Positions 1-8,773 are shown, counted from the stretch's first letter. The stretch: 37,821 nucleotides of DNA from Salegentibacter salinarum (GCF_900168115.1 NZ_FUZC01000022.1:22897-60717), one strand, 5' to 3'. Notes: generated by a model from the letters alone, not told the origin. Numbers and translations are program-made.

Positions 1-203
1 TACGTTCCGATGTTTTCTTTCGGTTGAAACAAGGAGAGTTTATTACCTATGCAGACGGAATAGATAAAAGGTTGCAGTTTAAATTACAAAAGATTCAGCG
101 CCACCTACCTGAGGCTAAAGATCAAAAACCTTATTCTAAAGCTGATTTACAAGAGAATTTTGACCGGGTGTATAAGGAAGCGAGGTCTATATTTGACCAG
201 TAA
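1..203 (+). CDS. Conjugation coupling protein (T4CP), C-terminal end, cut by window edge
   Basis: The open frame from base 3 to the TAA at 201-203 encodes the last 66 residues of a Bacteroidetes T4CP (TraG/MobC type), the ATPase that feeds the relaxase-DNA complex into the type IV secretion channel. Identification rests on near-identity with the longer T4CP fragment at 1777-2640: bases 1-95 match 2444-2538 with only two differences. After that the two tails diverge sharply (IQRHLPEAKD here, ISRYLPPGQE there), so the copies are a mosaic rather than a simple recent duplication. The N-terminal ATPase core lies left of the window, so it cannot be judged whether this copy is intact. Confidence 0.75.
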   Translation, partial: RSDVFFRLKQGEFITYADGIDKRLQFKLQKIQRHLPEAKDQKPYSKADLQENFDRVYKEARSIFDQ

Positions 204-236
204 TTATAAGTATATTTGTGGTGTTAAAATTTTTTT

Positions 237-1589
237 ATGAGTGAGACCAACCGTATAGAATATAAAAGGGAGCTTTCCGATGGTTTGGAGAAAGAAGTTG
301 TTGCTTTTTTAAATTATCGGGAAGGCGGTATTATCTATATAGGGATTGATAAGGAAGGAAAAACTTTTGGGGTGAAAGATCCTGATAGTGTACAATTGAA
401 AATTAAGGATAGGTTAAAAAACAATATACGGCCTTCTGCACTTGGGTTATTTGATATTGTAACTGAAAAGCGGGATGGGAAAGATATTCTGAAAATTATC
501 GTAGCAAGCGGTTCAGAAAAACCTTACCACCTCAAAAAATTTGGAATGAGTGAAAAAGGTTGTTTTATACGGCTTGGTTCTGCAGCAGAGCCTATGTCAC
601 AAAAACTCATTGAAGAACTTTTTGCCACGCGTACCCGAAATTCTATCGGAAAAATAAAAGCACACCGGCAGGATTTAAGGTTTGAACAACTTCATATATA
701 TTACCAGGAAAAACAAAAGCCCCTCAACAAACAATTCAGGAAAAATTTAGAGCTAACTACGACAGGAGGAGACTTGAATTATGCAGCATATTTATTAGCA
801 GATGAGAATAATGTTTCTGTTAAATTTGCTAAGTATAAAGGGATTACACGGGTCCATTTAGTTGAAAGTAATGAATACGGGTACTGCTCTTTAATAAAAG
901 CCGCCAAGAGAGTATTGGAAAAAATGAATTTGGAAAATCGAACGATTACCCAAATCACCCATAGTGAACGAAAAGAACATCGTCTTTGGAATGCCATTGC
1001 CCTTCGGGAAGCCATTATTAATGCCTTTGTCCATAATGATTACACTCGTGAAATAGCTCCAAAATTTGAAATTTTTAGTGATCGTATAGAAATCACTTCT
1101 GCAGGTTCTTTACCGGATGGCTTAAGTGAAGATGAATTTTTTGAAGGTTTTTCGATTCCCCGCAATAAAGAATTAATGCGTATTTATAAAGACTTGGATT
1201 TGGTAGAACAACTTGGATCGGGAATCCCCAGAATATTGGAATCCTATAGTAAGGATTCCTTCCGTTTTTCCTAGAATTTCCTGAGAATGACCTTCCCTTC
1301 CGCTGAAGATGTTTATAGGGAGACCAAGCAAGTACCCAGCAAGTACCAAGCAAGTGCCACGCAAGTCACCACGCAAGTCGAAGAATTGTTAAAGGTTTTT
1401 ACCGGGGAACATACCCGACAGGATTTGCAAGAGAAGCTTAGGTTGGCGAATAGGGAAAATTTTAGAAAGAATTATTTACAACCTGCACTAGAAAGTAAGG
1501 TGATTGAGATGACCATTCCCGAGAAACCACAAAGTAGTAAACAGCGTTATAGGCTGACTTCCAGGGGCGTCCAAGCCAAAAAAATTTAA
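237..1589 (+). pseudogene. Schlafen AlbA_2 / HATPase regulator-like gene with in-frame TAG
   Basis: Residues 1-120 form an AlbA_2 (Schlafen-type nucleic-acid binding) domain with the EYKRELS start and the GGIIYIGIDKEGK core. Residues 250-340 form a HATPase_c_4 module (ALREAIINAFVHNDY, then EQLGSGIPRI). The frame stops at TAG 1272-1274 after FRFS, but the same frame continues without another stop to 1589. The continuation (NFLRMTFPSAEDVYRETKQ..., then a winged-helix-like tail with VTTQVEELLKV and RLTSRGVQ) is the usual C-terminus of this family, which typically has a sense codon such as glutamate at the stop position. The simplest reading is one nonsense mutation giving a 345-residue truncated product. 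Translation could restart at ATG 1287. Proteins of this architecture are variously annotated as transcriptional regulators or mobile-element and phage-defence cargo. The true substrate is unknown. It lies 33 bp after the T4CP stop, in the cargo position. Confidence 0.8.
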
Positions 1590-1617
1590 ACTTTTAAAGT
1601 CGGTTTTTCTTCAAAAA

Positions 1618-1763
1618 TATCAACTAAGGTTATTAATAAACCGGTGTTAGATCTTTCTTTTTAAGTTACGTTGCCCGTCTTTTACGTTGATTTCCAAAAT
1701 CGTTCGTCCATCTTTAGAAAAAAGAAAACTTTGGTAGCGCATAAGCCATTTTTTCTGACTTTG
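1618..1763 (-). pseudogene. traN: Remnant of a second traN 3' end
   Basis: Read on the minus strand, this stretch encodes a frame with SFLFSKDGRTILEINVKDG, then QRNLKRKI and a stop at 1647-1649. It aligns with the C-terminus of the intact TraN at 6332-7165 (SLSRDRRAVLELNEKDG, ERNLKLKI). Nucleotide similarity continues past the stop (TTATTAATAAACCG at 1630 and at 6342). The remnant breaks off near 1763, where T4CP sequence of the opposite orientation begins. It differs enough from the intact traN to come from a distinct element lineage rather than a fresh duplication. It is far too short to be functional. Confidence 0.75.
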
Positions 1764-1776
1764 ACATCTTTCTTGG

Positions 1777-2640
1777 TTCTATTTTGTAATTATTACAAAT
1801 ACCAATAGCCTTATTGAATTTCTAAAGACCAACACAACCTCCCGAGCTATGGCCGATGCCTTTATCAGTGGAAAGGATGCGGAACGGCAAACCGCCGGGG
1901 TAAAAAGTACCCTGGCCAACGCTTTAAAGCGGATCAGCACCCGCCGCATATTCATGGCCCTATCTGCTGATGAGGTTCCCCTCAATATTAATAGCGAAGA
2001 AAACCCAGCTGTTATTTCAGTAGTAAATAACCCCAAATACGAATCTTCCTATTCCCCGGTTATTGCAACAATTATTCATACCATAACCAAACAAATGAGC
2101 GTTCGCAATTCTAAAGCATCGTTCCTGCTGATGGAGGAGGCACCCACCCTTCGATTGCTCAATATGCACCGGATCCCTGCTACCCTGCGAAGCTATAATA
2201 TTGCTACCGTTTACGTGATGCAAGACAAGATCCAGAACGATATGATGTATGGAGACAAGGCAAGTAGGGCGATATTGAGTAATCTGTCTTACCAGTTCTT
2301 TGGAAAGGTAAATGACCCGGATACCGCTAAATACTATGAACGTTTTTTTGAAATCGTAAAAAAGCCTACCAAAAGTGTCAGTAGCAGTTACAGTCTTAAT
2401 TTTGATACACGGGTGACCACCGGTGAGAAGGAAATTCCCAAATTACGTTCCGATGTTTTCTTTCGGTTGAAACAAGGAGAGTTTATTACCTATGCTGACG
2501 GGATAGATAAAAGGTTGCAGTTTAAATTACAAAAGATTTCAAGGTACCTACCCCCGGGACAGGAGCAATATTCTCAGGCTGATTTAGAAGATAATTTTAA
2601 GAGGATCTATGAAGAGGCAAAATCCATTTTTGGACAATAA
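1777..2640 (+). pseudogene. T4CP (conjugation coupling ATPase), 5'-truncated
   Basis: The open frame enters from the traN remnant with no start codon at the homology boundary (FYFVIITNTNSLIEFLKTNT...). The first ATG, at 1849, is internal to the protein. The 287 recognisable residues cover the C-terminal part of a TraG/TraD-type coupling protein, including a Walker-B-like FLLMEEAPTLR, a following YVMQDKIQND segment and the FGKVNDPDTAKYYERFF region. The Walker A half is missing, so ATPase activity is very unlikely. Bacteroidetes coupling proteins are usually well over 600 residues. The 3' end closely matches the fragment at 1-203. Downstream comes dihydroxyacetone kinase instead of the AlbA_2 gene that follows the other copy. 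Confidence 0.85.
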
Positions 2641-2830
2641 GGGGATATTTTAGATGAACCCCATAATTATCTGTCGATTTAAATTCGGCAAAAGATTTAA
2701 AAACTAAAAATAAATATTAAGGCTAATGAAGTTTCTTCATTTTTAAACCTGTGGCTTTAGTTCCTAAGCTTAACGTTTCTTTAAAAAATCAAAAATCGGT
2801 TTTTCAGTATATTTAGAAAAACAAAAACCT

Positions 2831-4459
2831 ATGAAATTTTTTATTAATGATGCCCAGGATGTAGTCAATGAAGGCATAGATGGCTTACTGACCGATCCAA
2901 ATCTTACCAGATTAGATAATTTTCCAGAAGTAAAAGTAGTTCTCCAAAAAGAGTTAGATAAAAATAAAGTAGCGGTTATTTCAGGCGGAGGTTCTGGTCA
3001 TGAACCAGCTCATGCGGGATTTGTGGGTAAAGGTATGCTGACAGCCGCCGTATGTGGTGATATTTTTGCTTCTCCATCGGTAGATGCCGTACTCTCAGCA
3101 ATTATTGCCACAGCAGGAGAAAAAGGCTGCCTGCTAATTATTAAAAACTATACCGGAGACCGATTAAATTTTGGACTGGCAGCAGAACAAGCACGCGAAT
3201 TAGGATATAAAGTTGAAACCGTTATAGTGGGTGATGATATTGCCCTGGGGCAAGAAGTAGAACAACGTGGTTTGGCTGGAACTGTATTTGTACACAAAGT
3301 AGCTGGGCATTTAGCTGAAAAAGGAAAATCACTAGATGAGATCGCAAAAACAGCTCAAAAAGTGGCCAATAATATTTTTTCAATAGGATTATCGCTGGAA
3401 GAAGGAAAGAAGTTTCAAAATCCCGAAAGCTCAAGGTTGTCTAGTTCTGAGGCAGAACTGGGACTGGGTATTCATGGGGAACCAGGCGTTAAAACTATTG
3501 ATATGGAAAAGGCCGATGATTTGATGTCTAAAGCTGTTGAAAAGTTAAAAGAATACCTCCCAAAAAAAAATAATGAAAAGTTTGTCTTGCTAATGAACAA
3601 CTTGGGAAGGGTAACCCCAATAGAAATGAACATACTCCTCAATTCATTTCAAAAATTAGAAATTGCCAGGCAGGTAGAATATATCATCGGTCCCTCACAA
3701 TTGATGACCTCTCTCAACATGAGCGGTTTCTCCATTTCATTGCTCAAATTGAATGAAGGATTGAGGGATTCATTAACTTCAGAGGTGGAACCAGTCTCTT
3801 GGTCTATCAGAAAATTTGGAGAGAATTCTTCTATAGAAAGTCCAGATTTACCTGATACGATGCCTTTCAAACCCTCTGAAAATATGCAGTTCAAAAACGC
3901 TATAAAAGCCGTTGCTGAAGAATTGATTAGTTTAGAAAATGATTTGAATGCCATAGATGAAAAAGTGGGAGATGGAGATGCAGGATCTACATTTGCTACT
4001 GCGGGTAAAAAATTACTGGAGGTAGCAGATAAATTACCCTATGCGAACACAGCAGAGCTCCTCATTACTATAGGAAGAATTCTAGCAAGGGAAATTGGAG
4101 GTTCTAGCGGAGTTTTACTATCTATTATGTTTACAGGTGCTGGAAACTCCTACAAAGAAGAATCAAATATTGGTAAAGCCTTAATGAGTGGATTGCAGAA
4201 AATGAAAGACTACGGAGGAGCCAAAGAGGGGGATCGGACCATGATAGACGCTTTACAGCCTGCCTTTTCCGCTTTGGAAAACGGTAAAAAAATTGATGTA
4301 GTGGCTAAAAAAGCCCGTCAGGGAGCAGATAGCACTAAAGAAATTAGCAGTACAAAATTCGGCAGATCTTCTTATTTGTCTGAAGAAAGCTTAAAGGGCA
4401 TTCCAGATCCTGGAGCAGAAGCTGTCGCCATAGTTTTTGAAAAATTGGCGTCCCTTTAA
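2831..4459 (+). CDS. Dihydroxyacetone kinase, fused DhaK-DhaL, ATP-dependent
   Basis: This 542-residue protein phosphorylates dihydroxyacetone to dihydroxyacetone phosphate in the cytoplasm, feeding glycolysis. Residues 1-330 are DhaK: GGGSGHEPAHAG at 52-63 with His57, NYTGDRLNFG with Asp110, and GLGIHGEPG with His215, the residue that forms the covalent hemiaminal with substrate. Residues 350-542 are DhaL, with the Mg-nucleotide site DEKVGDGDAGSTF (Asp376, Asp381, Asp383) and GGSSGVLLS. Fusion of both domains is the layout of ATP-using single-chain kinases, as opposed to the split PTS-dependent enzymes. All key residues are present, so it is probably active. It stands alone between a broken T4CP and hipBA, without a glycerol dehydrogenase or transporter. 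A weak TAnnTTT-like box lies at 2808-2815. It is probably cargo of the conjugative element. Confidence 0.92.
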   Translation: MKFFINDAQDVVNEGIDGLLTDPNLTRLDNFPEVKVVLQKELDKNKVAVISGGGSGHEPAHAGFVGKGMLTAAVCGDIFASPSVDAVLSAIIATAGEKGCLLIIKNYTGDRLNFGLAAEQARELGYKVETVIVGDDIALGQEVEQRGLAGTVFVHKVAGHLAEKGKSLDEIAKTAQKVANNIFSIGLSLEEGKKFQNPESSRLSSSEAELGLGIHGEPGVKTIDMEKADDLMSKAVEKLKEYLPKKNNEKFVLLMNNLGRVTPIEMNILLNSFQKLEIARQVEYIIGPSQLMTSLNMSGFSISLLKLNEGLRDSLTSEVEPVSWSIRKFGENSSIESPDLPDTMPFKPSENMQFKNAIKAVAEELISLENDLNAIDEKVGDGDAGSTFATAGKKLLEVADKLPYANTAELLITIGRILAREIGGSSGVLLSIMFTGAGNSYKEESNIGKALMSGLQKMKDYGGAKEGDRTMIDALQPAFSALENGKKIDVVAKKARQGADSTKEISSTKFGRSSYLSEESLKGIPDPGAEAVAIVFEKLASL

Positions 4460-4610
4460 ATTGGCGATGGTATTTTTTATATCCTTCTTTTTATTTCATT
4501 GACAAAGAAATTCTTTTGATTATTCGGGATGATCTTTATTCAGAAATTACCGAAAAGCAGGGAGATAGAAGGTGGGCATATTCTAAAAATGTAATTGTTT
4601 ACTCCATAAT

Positions 4611-4646
4611 GTTGCTAATTAACAACAAAAAATATAAATTTGTTGT
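4611..4646 (+). promoter_or_regulatory. Probable hipBA promoter with overlapping inverted repeats
   Basis: TAAATTTG at 4635-4642 matches the Bacteroidetes -7 element TAnnTTTG exactly. A TTG at 4612-4614 lies 20 bp upstream as a possible -33 element. Two inverted repeats cover this promoter: GTTGCTAATTAACAAC (4611-4626, one mismatched pair) and ACAACAAA/TTTGTTGT (4622-4629 with 4639-4646). Such sites are where HipB-type repressors normally bind to autoregulate. That they do so here is inference. Confidence 0.6.
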
Positions 4647-4648
4647 AA

Positions 4649-4948
4649 ATGAGCGACATTATGATTTCAAAAAAAACTATTCTCCTCCCTAAACATCGAA
4701 AAATATTTGAGCAAATTGGAGAAAACATAAAGCTTGCCAGAAAGAGACGAAAACTTACTACAGAGCAAGTATCTGAGCGGGCAGGAATCCATAGGGCAAC
4801 CCTTTACCGCATTGAAAAAGGGGATCCGGGAGTTGCCATAGGATTGTATTTTAATGTGTTTAGAGTGTTTAATTTGCAAGATGATTTCTTAAAACTCGCA
4901 GTAGATGATGAGTTCGGAAGAAAATTGCAGGATTTAGATTTATTATAA
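4649..4948 (+). CDS. hipB: HipB-like antitoxin, Xre-family HTH repressor
   Basis: This 99-residue DNA-binding protein has an Xre/Cro helix-turn-helix at about residues 24-80 (IGENIKLARKRRKLTTEQVSERAG, IHRATLYRIEKGDPG). It is the expected antitoxin and autorepressor for the HipA kinase that begins 5 bp after its stop. The ATG at 4649 is only 7 bp from the -7 box, so from this start the mRNA would be nearly leaderless. Met5 (4661) is the alternative start. The tail DEFGRKLQDLDLL is typical for HipB partners of HipA in Bacteroidetes. Confidence 0.88.
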   Translation: MSDIMISKKTILLPKHRKIFEQIGENIKLARKRRKLTTEQVSERAGIHRATLYRIEKGDPGVAIGLYFNVFRVFNLQDDFLKLAVDDEFGRKLQDLDLL

Positions 4949-4953
4949 GTGCT

Positions 4954-6207
4954 ATGGCAGGAGAAAAATTTGATATATATGTATTTGCAGACTGGATAGC
5001 ATTGAAGAAACCAACATTGATTGGAATACTTTCTGCTCACTTTGCAAAAGGTAAAAAGGCTTTTAGTTTTGAGTATGACAAGAATTGGTTAAAAACAGAT
5101 GCGCACCGATTGTTAGACCCTGATATAGCATTTTATTCCGGACCGCAATACCCACCAAACAAAGAAAATTTCGGAATCTTTTTAGATAGTATGCCGGATA
5201 CCTGGGGTAAGACCCTAATGAAACGGCGAGCAGCCCAGAATGCGCGAACTAAGGATGAAAAAATAAAGAAACTCTATGAGATAGATTATCTTCTGGGGGT
5301 GTATGATGAAAGCAGAATGGGAGCGTTACGATTTAAAACTGATTTTGATGGTCCCTTTCTGAATAATGATAACCAAAATCCAACACCACCCTGGTCCTCA
5401 CTTGGTGAACTTCAAGAAGCGGTAAATCAATTAGAGAATGACGACCAAAGTGATGCTATTAGAAGATGGATTGCTGTACTTATTGCTCCTGGTTCTTCAT
5501 TAGGGGGTGCACGTCCAAAGGCCAATATATTAGATGCTCAGCAAAATCTATGGATTGCAAAATTTCCATCAAAGACAGATACAATTGATAAGGCTGCCTG
5601 GGAATTTTTAGCTTATAAACTTGCCCTTGCATCAGGTATTGAAATGGCAGAATCTAAAATAGAGAAAATAACTGGTCATTATCATACTTTTTTGACCAAA
5701 CGATTCGATAGGGATAATGGAAATCGCATTCATTTTGCTTCAGCAATGACTATGACAGGAAATACGGAAGAAATAATCAAAGATGATTCACCCAGTTATT
5801 TGGAAATTATCGAATTCATTGAAAATTATGGTGTGGATGTAGAAACCAACCTACATCAATTATGGCGGCGAATTGTGTTTAATATTGCGGTTTCAAATAC
5901 GGATGATCATTTAAGGAATCACGGTTTTATATTAAAAGAAAAAGGTTGGATATTGTCGCCGGCCTATGATTTAAATCCATCCGTTGAGAAAGACGGCCTA
6001 TCCTTGAACATTGATATGGAGGATAATGCTTTGGACTTCGATTTGGCAAGAAGTATAGGGAAGTTTTGCAGATTGGATGAGGAGGGGATGGAAACAATTC
6101 TAAAGGAAGTTTTGACCGTGGTTAAAGACTGGAAATCTATGGCAAGTAAACTAGGAATTGCAAATAAGGAAATAGAGATTATGAGTCCCGCCTTTAGATA
6201 TCTCTGA
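4954..6207 (+). CDS. hipA: HipA-family serine/threonine kinase toxin
   Basis: This 417-residue protein has the HipA N1-like region followed by the kinase fold. GSSLGGARPKA (180-190) is the glycine-rich loop. NTDDHLRNHGF (315-325) is the catalytic loop with Asp317 and Asn322. SPAYDLNP (335-342) carries the metal-binding Asp. HipA kinases of Enterobacteria phosphorylate glutamyl-tRNA synthetase and cause growth arrest and persistence. Other family members hit different tRNA-related targets, so the target here is not known. All motifs are present and the length is normal, so it is probably active. It is co-transcribed with hipB. Together they may stabilise the conjugative element. It converges with traN, which ends 125 bp further on. 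Confidence 0.9.
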   Translation: MAGEKFDIYVFADWIALKKPTLIGILSAHFAKGKKAFSFEYDKNWLKTDAHRLLDPDIAFYSGPQYPPNKENFGIFLDSMPDTWGKTLMKRRAAQNARTKDEKIKKLYEIDYLLGVYDESRMGALRFKTDFDGPFLNNDNQNPTPPWSSLGELQEAVNQLENDDQSDAIRRWIAVLIAPGSSLGGARPKANILDAQQNLWIAKFPSKTDTIDKAAWEFLAYKLALASGIEMAESKIEKITGHYHTFLTKRFDRDNGNRIHFASAMTMTGNTEEIIKDDSPSYLEIIEFIENYGVDVETNLHQLWRRIVFNIAVSNTDDHLRNHGFILKEKGWILSPAYDLNPSVEKDGLSLNIDMEDNALDFDLARSIGKFCRLDEEGMETILKEVLTVVKDWKSMASKLGIANKEIEIMSPAFRYL

Positions 6208-6331
6208 TAAAAAAGTCATTGAAATTATCATTTCCGATTTACCTAAAAGTGATAAAAAATCATATCCAATAAAGGAAAATGTGAAATATAATATGGGTAT
6301 TCATTTCTTGTTACAAGTGAAACTTTATCTA

Positions 6332-7165
6332 TCAATTAGGATTATTAATAAACCGATGCGAGATCTTTAGTTTTAAGTTACGTTCCCCGTCCTTTTCATT
6401 GAGCTCCAATACGGCCCTTCGATCCCTGGATAAGGAAAATTTCGGGAATACATACACCAATTTGGTGGTCCGTCCTTTTCTTATTTTAGCCGGGACTTCA
6501 AATTGAAATATAGGTTCTTTCAAAATTCGCTGTGAAGACTTTTTCTTTCCCTTCTGCCTGGTGTGGATCGATAGGTTTAGGTAATTCAAATCATAATCCA
6601 GGCTGGATTTGTTTTCAATTACGATTACGAAATACAATTCCTTTCTATCAAATACAATGTTCTCAAGGCTTAGCTCGATCCCCTGCTGCTTTTTACTAAT
6701 CCTGCCAATCCGCTCTTTTTTGCTTAATAAATATCTACTGTAGCGTTGATAATAATGACTATTATTTCTTAATTCTTTTTCTGGTTTAATAGTTTTTGCA
6801 GAATCAATTGCCAGGGTTTTTTGGGGACCTATGCTTTCTGATTCCCGAATAAAATAATTTAACCTGCTCAGTGCTTTTTTATATTTTATAATATAAGAAT
6901 AAACTGAGCCAACTGCGTCTATAACGAGCAAATTACTTTCTTCTCCGGGTTTTGCCTGCAATAGCCCAAAATGCTGTTGTCTTTCCCTATTGTAAGTGAA
7001 AACAAAATTGTCGTTCCCGGTAATTCCCTGGCTAATAGGACTCGGAAAGAATAAAGCAACATTCTTTAGTTCATTGGCAAAAATAGTATCCAGCTTTTCC
7101 TCTGTTTGTGCACGGGTGAAAACAAATGCAAGTAGAGCAGCCGTGGTTAAAATATAATTTTTCAT
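6332..7165 (-). CDS. traN: TraN, conjugative transposon outer-envelope protein (DUF4138-like)
   Basis: Last gene of the tra operon, 277 residues from the chosen start. The frame is open 11 codons further upstream, but the ATG at 7165 was preferred because it opens a clean signal peptide (MKNYILTTAALLAFVFTRAQ) and lies 11 bp after the traM stop rather than inside it. The mature part is a periplasmic beta-rich protein matching the TraN position in CTnDOT-like operons, where TraN is thought to contribute to the outer part of the transfer channel, in a VirB9-like place. The C-terminus (RRAVLELNEKDGERNLKLKI) is repeated in a diverged remnant at 1618-1763. No traO, traP or traQ follows. Confidence 0.82.
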   Translation of the reverse strand: MKNYILTTAALLAFVFTRAQTEEKLDTIFANELKNVALFFPSPISQGITGNDNFVFTYNRERQQHFGLLQAKPGEESNLLVIDAVGSVYSYIIKYKKALSRLNYFIRESESIGPQKTLAIDSAKTIKPEKELRNNSHYYQRYSRYLLSKKERIGRISKKQQGIELSLENIVFDRKELYFVIVIENKSSLDYDLNYLNLSIHTRQKGKKKSSQRILKEPIFQFEVPAKIRKGRTTKLVYVFPKFSLSRDRRAVLELNEKDGERNLKLKISHRFINNPN

Positions 7166-7176
7166 AATGATTGTTT

Positions 7177-8142
7177 TTATTGGTTGTCTATTTCCCATTT
7201 TGGTTCAGGTTTATCGGCTTTTAAAATCAACCTGTAATTATTAAGGATGGTCACTTTTACGTTTCGGTTATTGCGCCGGAATACTTTGCTGATGCCACTT
7301 ACCTGGGGTACACTTGGGATATTGATATCACCGATTATATCATCCAAGACTTCCGTGGTAACCTCCGACCGGAAATTATTTTCTAAATAGATCCCTTCAC
7401 TACCGTCCTCGAGGTCAAAAGCTTTTAAGCTTGTAGGATAATGCATGATATTTTCGATCTCGATTAAAACCCGGTTTGGCTGAAAGCTGATAAACCCGAA
7501 AATTGGAGTGTTCTTTGGAACAGGTATACCACCAATTAAACTAGGTTCTGACAGCCGCATTCGCAACCGGGAGTTGGCCTTGACTACCTGGTTGCCATCA
7601 ACCACTACATTAATCTGCTTAGCAGTAGTACTTACTATAGCCGGCTCGGTCTTCTTAGGGGCAGAAGCAAAGAATAATTGATGCTCCAATCCCATTTCTT
7701 TGACTTTGATCTTTTCATCTTCGGGAGTTTCAGAAGCGACCAAAGCTTTTTCTTTGATTGTTTCAGGTATTTCGATGGGTTTGGTGGCTGCCCTGATTTG
7801 TTCTTGCCTGGATTGTCCCAGTAAATAAATACTATCGATAAGACGCTCTTTTTCTTTTTCCGGTAAATTAGGGTCGTAATAGCCTAAGGAGTCGATTAAT
7901 TTCTCTTCGTAGATACTGGGAGCACTTTTTTCGCGGACCTCTTTTAAATCATTTATAGCATCCAGTTTGGATTCATATACTCTTTGATCATCTTCTTCTA
8001 ACTCGGGTACTTCCGTTTCTTTGAGAAAGTGATTTTCCGGGTCATCTCCGGTTATCATTATCGTATAGGTGATAAGGAAAGTCACGATCACAACCAATAC
8101 GCTGACAAATACGATTTTACTTTTCTCTATTTTCATCTTCAT
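7177..8142 (-). CDS. traM: TraM, VirB10-like conjugative transposon protein
   Basis: 321 residues: a short cytoplasmic N-terminus, one membrane segment (residues 9-30, IVFVSVLVVIVTFLITYTIM), a charged proline/glutamate-rich periplasmic linker (40-160), and a C-terminal domain with IPVPKNTPIFGFISFQPNRVLIEIENI. This is the layout of Bacteroidetes TraM, which spans from the inner membrane across the periplasm as VirB10 does. It starts 12 bp after traK and is followed by traN. Length is somewhat shorter than CTnDOT TraM. Confidence 0.85.
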   Translation of the reverse strand: MKMKIEKSKIVFVSVLVVIVTFLITYTIMITGDDPENHFLKETEVPELEEDDQRVYESKLDAINDLKEVREKSAPSIYEEKLIDSLGYYDPNLPEKEKERLIDSIYLLGQSRQEQIRAATKPIEIPETIKEKALVASETPEDEKIKVKEMGLEHQLFFASAPKKTEPAIVSTTAKQINVVVDGNQVVKANSRLRMRLSEPSLIGGIPVPKNTPIFGFISFQPNRVLIEIENIMHYPTSLKAFDLEDGSEGIYLENNFRSEVTTEVLDDIIGDINIPSVPQVSGISKVFRRNNRNVKVTILNNYRLILKADKPEPKWEIDNQ

Positions 8143-8154
8143 TAATTTTAAAAG

Positions 8155-8763
8155 TTATTCCGCGAGTTTTCTTAAACTGTTTTCAAAATAATCCGTGATC
8201 AAAAGCCCGTGAGGGTTGTTGGGAAAATGACGGTCTACCGGTAAGAGTTTACCAGTGCTAATAAGCTCATAAGTATCGATAATGCTTCCCCTGTTGATCT
8301 CAAAAATTACTTTGGTCCGGAAGTAGTACACATCCTCCTGTTCTTCCAGCTGTGAATCAATTTCCAGAACTTCTTGTACCAGGGAATATTGAAGCAGGCG
8401 GTTATACACCCCATCAGCCTTTTTCTGTCGATACAAGTTGTCTACGGAGCTGTTACCCAGCCAGAGGGCTTTTTCCAGATTTTTCTCATAATTACTGGCG
8501 TCAATATCATAGAAATAAGAATGGAACAATTCCAAATGTGCAAGGGCTTCTACCCGGAAATTTTCTTTTTGGGTAACCAGTGTTAAGGGAATGATACTAC
8601 CATCGGTATTAATGGCAAAAGCAGAATTTAAAGCTTTCCGGCTGGTGGAAAATGCAGTCCATAGAGCAAGAATACTGGTAAGAAAGCTGCAAATAACCAC
8701 GCTAAGTACAATAAACCTATTCAGTTTTAGAACCTTATAAATATTCTGATATGGTGTTTTCAT
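8155..8763 (-). CDS. traK: TraK, VirB8-like conjugative transposon protein
   Basis: 202 residues with a short cytoplasmic N-terminus, a single membrane helix at about 17-38 (FIVLSVVICSFLTSILALWTAF) and a periplasmic domain, the topology of VirB8/TraK assembly factors of type IV secretion. YQNIYKVLKLNRFIVLS is a typical TraK start. It lies 10 bp after traJ and 12 bp before traM on the minus strand. traL, a small gene between traK and traM in CTnDOT, is absent: only 12 bp separate the two genes. Confidence 0.85.
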   Translation of the reverse strand: MKTPYQNIYKVLKLNRFIVLSVVICSFLTSILALWTAFSTSRKALNSAFAINTDGSIIPLTLVTQKENFRVEALAHLELFHSYFYDIDASNYEKNLEKALWLGNSSVDNLYRQKKADGVYNRLLQYSLVQEVLEIDSQLEEQEDVYYFRTKVIFEINRGSIIDTYELISTGKLLPVDRHFPNNPHGLLITDYFENSLRKLAE

Positions 8764-8773
8764 AAAATGGTTT

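Noticed and set aside
1310-1385. Tandem CAAGT-type repeats within the AlbA_2 gene
   Set aside because: These encode the QV/TTQV stretch common in the C-terminal linker of this family, so not a separate element.
4462-4707. Start-less open frame between DHA kinase and HipB (LIIRDDLYSEITEKQGDRRW...)
   Set aside because: It has no start codon, no recognisable family, and overlaps the hipB promoter and start. Most likely chance, or an untraceable remnant.
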